Below, piece by piece: positions 32,035-41,942 of a DNA stretch of 64,000 nucleotides. Each line of letters opens with the position of its first letter. The stretch's first letter is position 1. The notes beneath the pieces were generated by a model. That model searched no databases, had not been told where the DNA came from, and worked only from the letters and a program-made list of their open reading frames with translations. The translations under genes were made by a program, and so were the position numbers. The DNA is from Pseudoalteromonas luteoviolacea (GTDB lineage Bacteria > Pseudomonadota > Gammaproteobacteria > Enterobacterales > Alteromonadaceae), in assembly GCF_021654285.1 (NCBI RefSeq), contig NZ_JAKFZS010000013.1, positions 62,001 through 126,000 of the forward strand, in the 5' to 3' direction.

Positions 32035-34098
32035 TTATTTATTCGCTTCTTTTGCTGCTTTTAGTTTAGCGGCATGATCTATCTTGTAATCTGGCATGTC
32101 TTTGTTGCCATGAATTAGGTAGTTATCCATCCAGCGCATCAGGCGAATGCTGTAATCATACTGCGCTGCGACTTTGCGGTTGCCATGACCTTCTCCAGGG
32201 TAATAGACTAAACGCACATCTTTGCCTTGTACCTTCATATATCTATACAATTCCATGGATTGTGCAGGGTGTACGCGAGGATCATCTTTACCGTGCATAA
32301 TTAACAATGGTGTTTTAGATTGACCAGCCCAGTAAATAGGACTGCGCTCAAGATACCATTGCCATTTTTGCCAAGGGTATGAGCGAGCGTGTACTAAAAA
32401 CATCTCATTTGAAATATCAGTAGTACCAAATTTCGATAATTGGTTAGTCACACCCACAAACATGACGCTTGCAGCAAAATGCTCTGTTAATTTTGTTGCG
32501 CCCCAAGCAGAAGCATAACCACCGTATGAGCCACCTGTAATGCCTACTTTCTTGGTATCTACTAGTCCAAGATCAACGAGGTATTTTTTCATATCGACTA
32601 AATCATCGAACTCTTTACCTGCGTAATCACCTTGGCCTAGTTTTGAGTAATCTACGCCTTTTCCGGTTGAACCACGGTAGTTAGGGTAGAATACCGCATA
32701 GCCACGCGCAGCACCCATTTGACCTGGGTCTGAGTAGCTTGTTAGCCAGCCATTTTTATCGTGTGACTCAGGACCACCGTGAACAGACATGATCAATGGG
32801 TAACGTTTACCTTCTTGGTAGTCTAATGGATAAATAAGAACACCACCGATTTCGACCCCGTCTCTGGCTTTAAATGTCAACGCTTCTTGCTTTGCAAAGC
32901 GCTTGTTATCAAGCCAAGAGTTTGAGTTTGACAAACGCGTCGTACGCTTTGAGCGTAGCATATAGACTTCGTTAGGGTGTTTTGCCGTGTTTGCAGTAAG
33001 CGCTATGGTTTTATCTGAGTCTGAAACTGATAGCTTTCCGGCGATAAGCTTGCCATCTTTGATGATTTTTTTGTACTTATTCGAGCCAACTTTAATTTGC
33101 CCTACGAAGCTCTCTGCACCAACATGACCTACAAAATTAAGCGTGTTTTTACGATTAGACCACTCAAAATCACCAATATGGCCCATAAAGTTCGGGATCC
33201 ACTCTTCGATTTCGCCAGTCTTTGCATTGGCTAAGAACAGTCTGCCTTTAGCTGGGTCATGCTTATCTTCTGCGCCTAAGAGCGCAATGTATTTGCCATC
33301 GTGAGAAAATTCCGCTTCACCTAACTTTCCTTCGGTTTGGAAAGACGTAGTGATCTGCTTTGTTTTGGCATCCATAATATGCCATTGTGACTTCATATAT
33401 TGGTCATCAATGAGCGCGGTTGGCTGAGTTTTGACCAGTAATTTACTGGCATCATCAGACCAATTCACATCGCTTACATACCCTTGAACTGGAACGACAT
33501 CAGGTGTGAGTGCTTTTTCACTTGGCTGTAAATCGATAATATGAAGTTGTTTATTTCTCAAACCAAGCTCATACACTTCAGCCATAAAGCCAAGTTTTTT
33601 AAGTTCTTTTTCTGAGCTATCTTTGGCTGGCATTGCTAACACAGCAACTTGCTTGCCATCTGGGCTTAATCGATATTTAGAAATTGATGTATCTTTTAAT
33701 GCGAATACTTTTTGCGCTTCACCACCGTTTACTGCGATACGGTAAAGGGTCGTGAATTTATCCGTTTTTTTCTTCGTAAGGAAGTAGATAAACTGGCCGT
33801 CGGCTGACCAAGCGATGCTTTTGATATTGACTTGACCAGTAATAAAAGGACGTTCAATACCCTCATCGTTAACTAGGTGCAGCTCGTTAAAGTTTTTACC
33901 ATTTTTATCTATATACAATTCGCGAGGTACAGAGCGTGTGAATGCAACAGATTCACCATCAGGGCTGACCTGCGCACTCACCACGCTTTGGATTTTTGGA
34001 ATGTCTTCTAAGGTAATGGTGTCAGATTGAGTGCCAGCGAGTGCGCTTGTGCTTACCAAGCCAACTGCCAGTGCAATTGAGGATTTGATCAATTTCAT
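32035..34098 (-). CDS. Secreted S9-family peptidase (acylaminoacyl/dipeptidyl-peptidase type)
   Basis: The 687-residue protein has a signal peptide (MKLIKSSIALAVGLVSTSALA). A TolB-like beta-propeller (about 30-400, with repeated SPDG and SADG turns) precedes the alpha/beta hydrolase domain. The catalytic triad is S524 (GGSYGGY), D606 (HGKDDPRVHP) and H638 (GEGHGN). It should release dipeptides or acylated residues from peptides in the periplasm. It is 259 bases downstream of a TonB-dependent receptor on the same strand, and together they suggest peptide import and trimming. Confidence 0.95.
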   Translation of the reverse strand: MKLIKSSIALAVGLVSTSALAGTQSDTITLEDIPKIQSVVSAQVSPDGESVAFTRSVPRELYIDKNGKNFNELHLVNDEGIERPFITGQVNIKSIAWSADGQFIYFLTKKKTDKFTTLYRIAVNGGEAQKVFALKDTSISKYRLSPDGKQVAVLAMPAKDSSEKELKKLGFMAEVYELGLRNKQLHIIDLQPSEKALTPDVVPVQGYVSDVNWSDDASKLLVKTQPTALIDDQYMKSQWHIMDAKTKQITTSFQTEGKLGEAEFSHDGKYIALLGAEDKHDPAKGRLFLANAKTGEIEEWIPNFMGHIGDFEWSNRKNTLNFVGHVGAESFVGQIKVGSNKYKKIIKDGKLIAGKLSVSDSDKTIALTANTAKHPNEVYMLRSKRTTRLSNSNSWLDNKRFAKQEALTFKARDGVEIGGVLIYPLDYQEGKRYPLIMSVHGGPESHDKNGWLTSYSDPGQMGAARGYAVFYPNYRGSTGKGVDYSKLGQGDYAGKEFDDLVDMKKYLVDLGLVDTKKVGITGGSYGGYASAWGATKLTEHFAASVMFVGVTNQLSKFGTTDISNEMFLVHARSYPWQKWQWYLERSPIYWAGQSKTPLLIMHGKDDPRVHPAQSMELYRYMKVQGKDVRLVYYPGEGHGNRKVAAQYDYSIRLMRWMDNYLIHGNKDMPDYKIDHAAKLKAAKEANK

Positions 34099-34357
34099 TT
34101 TACTAGCCTTGAAAAAAGGATTGTGAGGGACGTAAAACGTCGAGTAAAAAAATTCCCGCTATTTTACGGTGAGCCCTGAAGAAAGCCACTGTTTGCGATT
34201 AATCGTCTGAGGTATGCGACCAATCACTAACGTGAATAAATAAGCATAATAGGTGAATGAGAAAAACACATATGCAATTGGCCTTAAAGCGACATTCAGT
34301 CCAAAAGCCGAATTATCAGAAGGTGTATGAGGTAGTTAGTTAATTGAACTTTTGGAA

Positions 34358-37006
34358 TTAATTTGCTGAGAAGCGATATCTTGCCCCTAAATAGAAGCGG
34401 CGACCATTTTGGTAAATAGCAGTTGGAGCGTATTCATTTCGATCGAATGTATATATGATCTCGTTGTTTAAGTTTAAGAATTCAAAAATAAGGTCTAGGT
34501 CATCGTTGATTGAGAATGTAACACTGCCGTCAAGCTGCCCATAATCATCCATTTTTGTTTCGCCAATGCCTGTGGCAAATTGCGTTCTGTAATTATAGGC
34601 AAGGCGAAAGCTGACTGAGCTATTTTCATAATATGCTGTGAGGTTTGTGCTGTGTTTAGAGGTCCCTGGCACCCAATCATAATTGCCATTTAACTGGGTG
34701 TTACGGTCTCCATCAACAAAGGTGTAATTCGCAATGACCCCAAAGCCATATGCGATTGCTTGCTGGTAACTGAGCTCAACTCCCCTGATCACCCCTCCTG
34801 CACCATTAATAGGTCTATCGATGGACATGAGAACCCCTTCATGTAATTCAAGCGCTCGGTTGAATTCAATAAAAGACTCTACATCTTTATTGAATACCGC
34901 AATCGATGCCAGCGCTGAATCAGTAAAATACCACTCTAAACCAAAATCATACTGAGTTGCTCTGTAAGGGTTAAGTTCAGGATTGCCGCCTTGGCCTTGC
35001 GCCTGAGTTACATTGTAATTAGTGGAGGGCATCAAGTGGTGAAACTGTGCTCGAGACATAACACGTGCAACTGCAAATCGAGAGATAAGGTGCTCAGTTA
35101 AATCAAATTGAATGTTAAGGCTAGGTAATAGGTCGGTGTAGTGTTTTGATGTAGATTGCCAGTCATAAGTATCTGTTGGTGAAGACGCTGTGCGCTCATA
35201 TGCTCCTGCTTTTTGCCAAGTAGAGACAACTCTTAACCCCAAATTGGCTTTATAGCCTTCGTTAGCAAACTCAACCATAGCATAACCAGCAAGGGTTTCT
35301 TCTTCAATTGTGAAACGGCTGGTTTTTTCTTCTTTTTGAACAAAGTCTAAGGTCGAGAAGTCACGTGATAATGCATTGATATCAGCAAAGCTATACGCTT
35401 TTAAAGTATCGCTGCTTCCGATGCCGTCTAAATAGCTATTAATAAACTTATTTGGATAATCAGCCAATGTGGTGTTGAGTTGGCCAGCCAAGCCATTAAG
35501 CCCACCATTTTGTGAACGCATGCGGATAAAATCACGCTTATGGCGTTTGTATTTACCGCCAAACTTCAAGGTATGAAAATGTTGAAATGAGAGATCCCTA
35601 GTAAAGTCTTTTTGTAAAAAGTAGCCAGTATCGTTACCATCTTGACTATCATTGCGCGCTTCACTGATAAACCATTTTTGTGGGGCCAGCGGTGATACGT
35701 CATACTGAGTTTTAATATTTTTATTTTCTCTAGTATCAAAGCTGTAATGGGTGTTTGCAGCAAATTGAGCCGTATTATCTTCACTTGTTCCACCGCTGCC
35801 ATGGGTATAGCCCACTTGATATTGAGCCTGCCACCATGGGCCGGTATAGAGTAAATCAAGGTGGATACTTTGGGTTTGTATTTGCGCTTTTCGCCAAATT
35901 GCTTCCATGCTGGTATTAAATGGTTGGCTTTGCGCGGGTGTAAGAGACGCGTGAGCAAGGGTATTATCTATAATTTGGTAATTGCTTATCGTGCTACCTG
36001 CCTCTAATGCCTTTCCTGGTTGCCATAAAAAATTTTGGTTTGAGTTATCAGCATTGAGTTGCGAGTGCAGAAGGTGGCCTCTCAAAGTCCAAAGTTCATC
36101 AATATGATAGGTGGCACTGGTGGTGAAACTACTGAGTGCTCTGTCTTGTTGGAAAACGGCTGAGCCTCCGCCACCCGGTGACCATATATTCTGTAAGTCG
36201 CTTGGTTTGTCCGCTTGAGTATTCGACACTAACTGGCCTGCATCGTCTAGATTGTAACTTCTTTCATGCCACCCCCAAGATTCCAGTCCGTCCCGACGTA
36301 AGCTTCTGCTGTGATGATTTACCGTGAAGAGTAAAGCAAAATCACGCTGCTCATTGATCCAGCTATATACGGCTGATAGTTGCGGGTCGTACTGCTGTGA
36401 CAAATCATTGTATTGCAGTTGTGATGTGACAGACAACACGCCAGGATCTGAAAAAAGAGGGTCTAGAGTTCTAATATTTATGGCACCACCTAGCGAGCCT
36501 TCATCTTGATTTGCTTTTGGGGTTTTATAAACCTCTAAGCTCGATACGATATCAGCGGGTAGTAGGGTGAAATTGAAGCCCCTACTAGGTAATGACGATA
36601 TCCACCAGTCCGCTGAAGCTAGGTATTGTCCATTTAGGTAGGTGCGATTTTGCTCTGGGGTTGTTCCTCTGACGCCGATCCGTTCACCTTCCCCTTGTAC
36701 TCTTGAGAGTGAAATACCAGTGATCCTTTGTAAGGCTTCCGCAACATTTTTGTCTGGGAATTTACCAATTTCCTGAGCACTGATACTATCTGAAACTTGG
36801 TCACCAAAGCGTTTAATATTCAATGATTTGACAACGCTGTCATGAAAGGCGCGAATTTCTATTCGAGACAGGTCGTTTTCAACTCTTTCTGAGGGCTTTT
36901 GATTGAGCGGTTGGCTTTGGGCTTCTTGATCAGCTTTGCTGTGAGCAAAGGGCATATATAAAAGCAAAAGGGGAAGAAACAAATGACAAATACGTTTCAT
37001 GACCAT
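34358..37006 (-). CDS. TonB-dependent outer-membrane receptor (CarB-type)
   Basis: The 882-residue protein has a signal peptide and a plug domain (SAQEIGKFPDKNVAEALQRITG, GEGERIGVRGT). The large beta-barrel ends in an aromatic residue pattern (FYLGARYRFSAN). The FPDKNVAEALQR form marks the CarB-like class common in Alteromonadales. It takes up a large ligand across the outer membrane using TonB energy; peptides are plausible given the S9 peptidase gene downstream. It is divergent from a membrane winged-helix/propeller regulator, its likely controller. It resembles the second receptor at 46725-49292. Confidence 0.95.
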   Translation of the reverse strand: MVMKRICHLFLPLLLLYMPFAHSKADQEAQSQPLNQKPSERVENDLSRIEIRAFHDSVVKSLNIKRFGDQVSDSISAQEIGKFPDKNVAEALQRITGISLSRVQGEGERIGVRGTTPEQNRTYLNGQYLASADWWISSLPSRGFNFTLLPADIVSSLEVYKTPKANQDEGSLGGAINIRTLDPLFSDPGVLSVTSQLQYNDLSQQYDPQLSAVYSWINEQRDFALLFTVNHHSRSLRRDGLESWGWHERSYNLDDAGQLVSNTQADKPSDLQNIWSPGGGGSAVFQQDRALSSFTTSATYHIDELWTLRGHLLHSQLNADNSNQNFLWQPGKALEAGSTISNYQIIDNTLAHASLTPAQSQPFNTSMEAIWRKAQIQTQSIHLDLLYTGPWWQAQYQVGYTHGSGGTSEDNTAQFAANTHYSFDTRENKNIKTQYDVSPLAPQKWFISEARNDSQDGNDTGYFLQKDFTRDLSFQHFHTLKFGGKYKRHKRDFIRMRSQNGGLNGLAGQLNTTLADYPNKFINSYLDGIGSSDTLKAYSFADINALSRDFSTLDFVQKEEKTSRFTIEEETLAGYAMVEFANEGYKANLGLRVVSTWQKAGAYERTASSPTDTYDWQSTSKHYTDLLPSLNIQFDLTEHLISRFAVARVMSRAQFHHLMPSTNYNVTQAQGQGGNPELNPYRATQYDFGLEWYFTDSALASIAVFNKDVESFIEFNRALELHEGVLMSIDRPINGAGGVIRGVELSYQQAIAYGFGVIANYTFVDGDRNTQLNGNYDWVPGTSKHSTNLTAYYENSSVSFRLAYNYRTQFATGIGETKMDDYGQLDGSVTFSINDDLDLIFEFLNLNNEIIYTFDRNEYAPTAIYQNGRRFYLGARYRFSAN

Positions 37007-37203
37007 TGTTTCCTACTCCTATTCTCAATTAACGTTCGGGAAACTTTGCTTTTATATTTCTATTTAAGTGCAACAGAAAGTGCTGTAAAGTTGCGTTTAG
37101 GTAAAAAAATTTGTCCCCATCATAACATAGTATGATCATAATGGAATAGTCGTTATGTGCAGGGCCATGTAGCTTGGGCTCGTTTTTTGGATTGGATCAG
37201 TAA

Positions 37204-39267
37204 ATGCAGTTTGAACGCTTTCTGTTAAATGATGTTTTGATAGATACCCAAAAAATGAGTGTCAAAGTGGACGGAATATGGCGGCCACTTGAGCACAAGC
37301 AGCTTGCATTGATAAGGCTGTTAATTGAAAAATCTCCTGAACCTGTCAGCAGAGATGAGATAATTAATCAACTATGGCCAAATCTTGTGGTTAGTGACAA
37401 CTCTGTTAGTCAACTCGTGGCACAAATTAGGAAAACGCTCAATGACACGTCTAAAGAGCCTACCTTTATAAAAACAGTGCCTCGATTTGGTTATCAGTGC
37501 ATTGCTAGTGTTGCAAATGCGCCAACATTAGCCCAAAGAGCACATTCTCCGCAAAAGAATATACCAATTAATTGGCTTGTTTTTGGGGCATTTATTGGTT
37601 TTATTACTACTTTTATCGCTTTGTTTGATTTTAATATATTTAAATCTACACCAAAAATTAAATATATCTCTAGAATCACTTCTTCTCCGGGTGCTGAAGC
37701 GTATTTAAGTTTTTCTCCCAATGGTCGTTTTTTGGCTTACAGTCAAATTGTAACAGGTCAAAGTCAATATGATTTGGTTGTGCACGATCTCCAAACAAAC
37801 TCTTCTCATACAATTAAATCATCAGGTTATAGTGAGCAAGCACCGAGTTGGTCTGAAGATGGGGAGTGGCTATTATATTATCGATATAGCCCCTTTAGTT
37901 GTGAGGTAAGAGGCTTGTCCGTTCATAATGCTATTGAATTGTGGCGTTTAAATCGGGATGTATCAGTATTAGAATGTGATAGCGCACAAGTTCCTCAAAA
38001 AGTGATATTAAATAAATCTAGCCAGCTTTTTGTAAACGAGATGAGTCAAGGGAGAAAGGAGATAGTGAAATATAATATTAATATGGACGATATTAATAAT
38101 TTATCATTATCAAAAAAAGAGATCGTTGCTCAAGCTGAGACTTATCGGTCCCGCGGTGACCAAATTATCTATAAGCAAGATATGCAATGGTTACTAGGGA
38201 CTATTGGTAAAGATGGTGAGATCAGGAAAACTGGGCTAATTGAGGTAGGTGATGAGCCGTATTTTGGCTTAACTGACGGAAGTTGGTTGAGTGCTGGTAG
38301 CGAGTTAAAGTTACATTCACCCGATCAGCAGAGCAGCACTTTGTATAAGCCTTATGGCGAAATATCTGAAATTGCCATTAACAGTGAAACCGGCTTAATT
38401 GCCCATACAGAGGGCAGTGCCGAAGTTAATCTCTATGAGTTTTCTATCACATCGAATACGTTTACGGCCGTTTCTTCAAACTCAAGAATTGATACACAGG
38501 CTACGATTTCAAGTGATGGAATGCAGGTGGCATATGTCTCAACGACATCACATGCAGACCCTCAAATCACACATGTTGAAGTATGGCTGAAGCACCGATT
38601 TAAGTCGAGTCCGAGTCTTTTAACTAGTTTACTGAAAAAGGATAAACCTAAGCTGCTGCTTTTTTCTCCTAATGGAGAATATTTAGCTATGCTGAGCGAG
38701 TCTAATACATTATTTATAATCAATACCTTTTCAAAAACCCCTCGTTCGGTGATTAAGGAAAATCAAACTCTACAGAATATACATTGGTCAAATGATGGGA
38801 AATCATTGTATTTTAAAACAATAGAAGAGAATCGTTCACAGTTTTGGAAACATGATATAGCTAGCGCGAGTAATACGCTTCTTCCTGAACTAGAGCAGCC
38901 ATATACTGCATTAATAAATAAAAATGAAAGCTTTGACTCATATACAAATGATATTGGTGTGTATTTGTATGAAGTGTTGCAGGGGGAAGTGCCGCTTCAT
39001 CATCTTTCTTATTCGTTAGAATTATATCGCCCTGCAATATACAAAGGTGGTATTTATTATGTTGTGAGGGAAGGGCATCAATTATCATTGTTTAATTACA
39101 ACATAAAAGAGCAGACTAATAAGTTTATTTCTGATATTGGGCTTTATTTATATGATGTGAATGTGGAGCTAGGGTTGAGTGCAACCAGTGACGGTGAATA
39201 TATTATAATCAATCGGATAGAAAATTTGGAAATGGATATTGTCCTTCATGAGTTCTTAACTGATTAG
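37204..39267 (+). CDS. Membrane-anchored winged-helix regulator with beta-propeller sensor domain
   Basis: The 687-residue protein has a PhoB/CadC-type winged helix at 1-103 (LEHKQLALIRLLIEKSPEPVSR, INQLWPNLVVSDNSVSQL, VPRFGYQC). One transmembrane helix lies at about 123-146. The 530-residue outer domain has TolB/PD40-like repeats (YLSFSPNGRFLAYS, APSWSEDGEWLLYY, LLLFSPNGEYLAML, NIHWSNDGKSLYF). This is the one-component plan with a beta-propeller as the sensing part. It is divergent from the TonB-dependent receptor (197-base gap), so it probably senses a periplasmic ligand and switches the receptor and peptidase genes. The target assignment is inferred from position. Confidence 0.9.
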   Translation: MQFERFLLNDVLIDTQKMSVKVDGIWRPLEHKQLALIRLLIEKSPEPVSRDEIINQLWPNLVVSDNSVSQLVAQIRKTLNDTSKEPTFIKTVPRFGYQCIASVANAPTLAQRAHSPQKNIPINWLVFGAFIGFITTFIALFDFNIFKSTPKIKYISRITSSPGAEAYLSFSPNGRFLAYSQIVTGQSQYDLVVHDLQTNSSHTIKSSGYSEQAPSWSEDGEWLLYYRYSPFSCEVRGLSVHNAIELWRLNRDVSVLECDSAQVPQKVILNKSSQLFVNEMSQGRKEIVKYNINMDDINNLSLSKKEIVAQAETYRSRGDQIIYKQDMQWLLGTIGKDGEIRKTGLIEVGDEPYFGLTDGSWLSAGSELKLHSPDQQSSTLYKPYGEISEIAINSETGLIAHTEGSAEVNLYEFSITSNTFTAVSSNSRIDTQATISSDGMQVAYVSTTSHADPQITHVEVWLKHRFKSSPSLLTSLLKKDKPKLLLFSPNGEYLAMLSESNTLFIINTFSKTPRSVIKENQTLQNIHWSNDGKSLYFKTIEENRSQFWKHDIASASNTLLPELEQPYTALINKNESFDSYTNDIGVYLYEVLQGEVPLHHLSYSLELYRPAIYKGGIYYVVREGHQLSLFNYNIKEQTNKFISDIGLYLYDVNVELGLSATSDGEYIIINRIENLEMDIVLHEFLTD

Positions 39268-39348
39268 ATATTTTTTTGATATTATTTGTTGCAATGAGCT
39301 AACTAAAAGTGCAGTGTAAGAGTACGCTTTTAACGTAATGGTGTACTT

Positions 39349-39927
39349 ATGAAAAGAATAAAATGTGTTATCGCGTTACTGAGCATAGTGCTAATTAGTG
39401 GTTGTGCTTCGCCTAGTATAGGGCTGAGCAATCAGATATCCAGTGAAAATGGTATTGTATGGGGTAGTATGGCGTATGAAGGCAATTACGCTGATTATCA
39501 GGTCCATTTTAAAAATATTAAGACTGGGAAAAAGCACTTTATATCCTTAAGCACGAGTGTGAATGAAGCGGGCCTTTTCGCTATTGAACTCCCTGCGGGA
39601 AGTTATATGTTCACAGGGTGGAAGATAAGTGAGCAGTTCATATTGGTTAATAAAATGGGCGAAACTGAGCATAACTTTAAAAGCAAGTCAGGCGAGTCTA
39701 CTTATTTAGGTCAGATACACTTTTCAGCGCGGGACATCACAGAGTCAAAACAACCGGACATCAAAGCGTCTTTGCGTAATCGTTATGCATTAGATATGGA
39801 GCATTGGCAAGCCTCTTTTGCGGACTTGGGTCTGCAAATACAAGATGAACATCACGTCGCAGCACAGAGCACTTTGTGCCAATCTTGTAATCTAACAGTG
39901 ACATATACGCCCGCCCAAATACGGTAA
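39349..39927 (+). CDS. Small lipoprotein of unknown function
   Basis: The 192-residue protein has a lipobox (LISGCA, Cys19). The mature part has a beta-rich stretch (LPAGSYMFTGWKI, SGESTYLGQIHF) like the DUF2846/prealbumin-like domains of other small lipoproteins. A C-terminal CQSC pair is present. It lies 81 bases after the propeller regulator on the same strand, with a weak ribosome site, and converges on the TetR gene with only a one-base gap. No function is assigned. Confidence 0.8.
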   Translation: MKRIKCVIALLSIVLISGCASPSIGLSNQISSENGIVWGSMAYEGNYADYQVHFKNIKTGKKHFISLSTSVNEAGLFAIELPAGSYMFTGWKISEQFILVNKMGETEHNFKSKSGESTYLGQIHFSARDITESKQPDIKASLRNRYALDMEHWQASFADLGLQIQDEHHVAAQSTLCQSCNLTVTYTPAQIR

Positions 39928-39928
39928 C

Positions 39929-40534
39929 TTAAGTCATATTGTAATCGGCATTGTAAACTCCAAGACTTTGCAGCGAGAGTCTAGTGGAAGACCAAAGCTG
40001 CTCATAGTCTTTTATAAACTTGCCAGATACGTTGATCCCAATAAGCAAATTTAAGAGCGCAAGTGCCTTTTGCTCAACTTCTTTTTCGTTGAGTTTTTCC
40101 TGCATGTTTGCCGCATTTAAAAGCCGTTTTAATCGAGTTAATACGACATCTACGCTACTTGATAATGGAGGGGAAAGAATGTCATTGCTTCCCACGAGCT
40201 CAATAATACTGTTGATCATCAAGCATCCTTTGGCTTCTTTGTCTGTCACTCTCGCAACGCAGATATTCTGAAATACAGTACAAATTTCTTTCAAGATATC
40301 ACCTTGCTCATTGATTTGGTCAAAGGCACAAAAAGGAGAGTGAACATAGTAGCGTTTGAGCACTTCTATAAAGAGGGATTCCATTGAGCCAAAGGAATGA
40401 TAGAAGCTAGAGCGAGTAATACCTAACATTTCTGATACTGCTTTTACAGAACAGTTTTGATATCCCTGACTCCAAATTAAATGCATGACCGAATCAACTG
40501 CTTGGTCACGGCTAAATGCCTTATTTCTACCCAT
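39929..40534 (-). CDS. TetR-family transcriptional regulator
   Basis: The start was set at ATG 40534 (MGRNKAFSRDQAVDSVMHLIW), with GGAGAG six bases upstream. The longer frame to 40645 is non-homologous in look. The 201-residue product has the TetR helix-turn-helix (CSVKAVSEMLGITRSSFYHSFGSMESLF) and a C-terminal helical ligand domain with the LMINSIIELVG segment of the TetR_C group often found near redox or efflux genes. Two inverted repeats upstream are candidate autoregulatory operators. No clear target gene is adjacent; the next + gene is over 500 bases away. Confidence 0.92.
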   Translation of the reverse strand: MGRNKAFSRDQAVDSVMHLIWSQGYQNCSVKAVSEMLGITRSSFYHSFGSMESLFIEVLKRYYVHSPFCAFDQINEQGDILKEICTVFQNICVARVTDKEAKGCLMINSIIELVGSNDILSPPLSSSVDVVLTRLKRLLNAANMQEKLNEKEVEQKALALLNLLIGINVSGKFIKDYEQLWSSTRLSLQSLGVYNADYNMT

Positions 40535-41041
40535 AATCTCTCCAATTACAACTTGAAATTTATTGTACATCAGTGGACAAATAAAAACTAACCTATATAT
40601 TGTACATGTATGTACATTACTTGTTTTTAGTAAAACCAATAACAAAGGTTAAAATAGATATAAGGTGATAAAATGGTTTTTGTTCGTTCAATTAATGTAT
40701 TTTAGTTGTACTAATGAACTGCGAGCATATTCAGCAAGTTATAAGGTATTAATCCTTGTCATTGATGAAACACTGCAAATTGAGCGCAAAGTACAGATGT
40801 AAAGCCCGCTTTTATGTCTTATTTAGAGCGGGTGGAAGGAGAGGTTGTGATTTTCGTGCATAGTAATCCTATTTGCTCTTACTCCTGCCAGATGTACTTC
40901 ATTGATAGCAATCATTGTCTGTGCTATCTAGTCTATTACTTTTTCTACCACTTCCTTTAAGCTTACATTTTATATCTTGCTGGAGTAATCTAACTCCTTT
41001 ATTATTAAGGAATAATTGAACATTAGGCCTAAAGTAACGCA
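40535..41041. other. Long intergenic region with TetR operators at its left end
   Basis: 507 bases of low GC. The only structure I can support is the pair of inverted repeats at 40563-40616. No small ORF with a credible ribosome site was found, and no terminator-like or RNA-like structure is evident in the rest. Confidence 0.6.
40563..40616. promoter_or_regulatory. Two candidate TetR operators
   Basis: TTGTACATCAGTGGACAA (40563-40580) is an inverted repeat with one mismatch. TGTACATGTATGTACA (40601-40616) has 7-base perfect arms. Both share the TGTACA half-site and lie 29-82 bases upstream of the tetR-like start. Confidence 0.6.
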
Positions 41042-41488
41042 ATGATAACTGCCACAATAGCGACAGTTTGCCTGTCATACCCCATCTTTCTTTATATTTA
41101 TGCGTTTTTAGGAGGGCTCTATGGTTATCTTATGATGAAGCTAGCGAAAGAAAGAACGCTGGAAGGTGGTCGTCGAGCTGCGGTTATCGTGTCCACCACT
41201 TTTATGCCTGCTGGTTTTATCGCCTTTTGCTATATATTTTTCGCTGCTATTGAACCCACACTCTATGCTTTTATGAATGTAAATGACACACTCTTTGCAA
41301 CTGTTGCTAATGGCTGGTTTTTGTTGTTGTTGGCAGGAACACACATAAAAGTAGGCTTGGACCTATTCGAAGATGCTATCGAAGATCCACATAACGCATG
41401 GGGCAGGAATGAGCGACCGTCTTACATTGCGAAACAAAAAGCACAATATGATGCGTTTGAGAAAGCATTAAAGAAAAGAATGAAGTAG
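41042..41488 (+). CDS. Small membrane protein of unknown function
   Basis: The 148-residue protein has three hydrophobic segments (about 5-32, 46-70 and 83-104) and a polar C-terminal tail (DPHNAWGRNERPSYIAKQKAQYDAFEKALKKRMK). The ribosome site is weak, but the frame is clean and is followed by a strong terminator, which supports it as a real gene. I do not recognise a family. Confidence 0.72.
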   Translation: MITATIATVCLSYPIFLYIYAFLGGLYGYLMMKLAKERTLEGGRRAAVIVSTTFMPAGFIAFCYIFFAAIEPTLYAFMNVNDTLFATVANGWFLLLLAGTHIKVGLDLFEDAIEDPHNAWGRNERPSYIAKQKAQYDAFEKALKKRMK

Positions 41489-41496
41489 CCTAACAT

Positions 41497-41526
41497 AAAA
41501 AGCCGAATGTAATGTTCGGCTTTTGG
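41497..41526 (+). terminator. Intrinsic terminator after the small membrane protein gene
   Basis: AAAAGCCGAA (41497-41506) pairs with TTCGGCTTTT (41515-41524), eight bases after the stop. Confidence 0.88.
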
Positions 41527-41849
41527 TAAAGAGAAATAAAGTTCGCACCCCTTAAAAGTATCAACGTTTCCTTCATTTACTCGACGCTTTTTATTACATA
41601 TGAATAAGGGTTGGCTAAATATGCCATAATTATTTTAAGGTTGAATCAAAGCTGGCTGCTTTGAGTCAGAAGTGGTCATTGGGCGAATAAAAATCAATGA
41701 TTCTGATTTGGTTAATTATCTTAGTTGAAACCAGCATCGCAAAACGCATTAAATTCTGCACTAAAACACCGCTGTTTAAACTAGTATGTTTGGCACCTTT
41801 CTAAATCACCGCTACAGCTCATAAACTGCTAACTTATTTAAAGATAAAT

Positions 41850-41881
41850 GACAAATGTCATGTTTGTTCATGACATTTGTC
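41850..41881. promoter_or_regulatory. Double dyad operator upstream of the GIN lipoprotein/amidohydrolase operon
   Basis: The arms GACAAATGTCATG (41850-41862) and CATGACATTTGTC (41869-41881) form a 13-base perfect inverted repeat with a 6-base centre. Each arm also contains its own dyad, GACA-AA-TGTC and GACA-TT-TGTC. The centres of the two dyads are 22 bases apart, two helical turns. This looks like a tandem site for a dimeric regulator; the regulator is not identified. Confidence 0.68.
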
Positions 41882-41893
41882 CATTACTTACAT

Positions 41894-41937
41894 CTAGCAC
41901 TTTTTTAATAATGCTCACACCAATAAAGTGCTAGAGG
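41894..41937 (+). promoter_or_regulatory. Inverted repeat overlapping the ribosome site of the GIN lipoprotein gene
   Basis: CTAGCACTTT (41894-41903) and AAAGTGCTAG (41925-41934) are perfectly complementary with a 21-base loop. The right arm runs into the AGAGG ribosome site (41933-41937) of the gene starting at 41943. In RNA this stem could mask translation; in DNA it could be an operator. Confidence 0.55.
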
Positions 41938-41942
41938 CTAAT

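Larger units (their letters stand above)
41527..41942. other. Intergenic region ending in a palindromic leader
   Basis: 416 bases with no gene. The first 320 show nothing supportable. The last 95 hold the inverted repeats at 41850-41881 and 41894-41934 that precede the GIN-domain lipoprotein gene. Confidence 0.6.
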
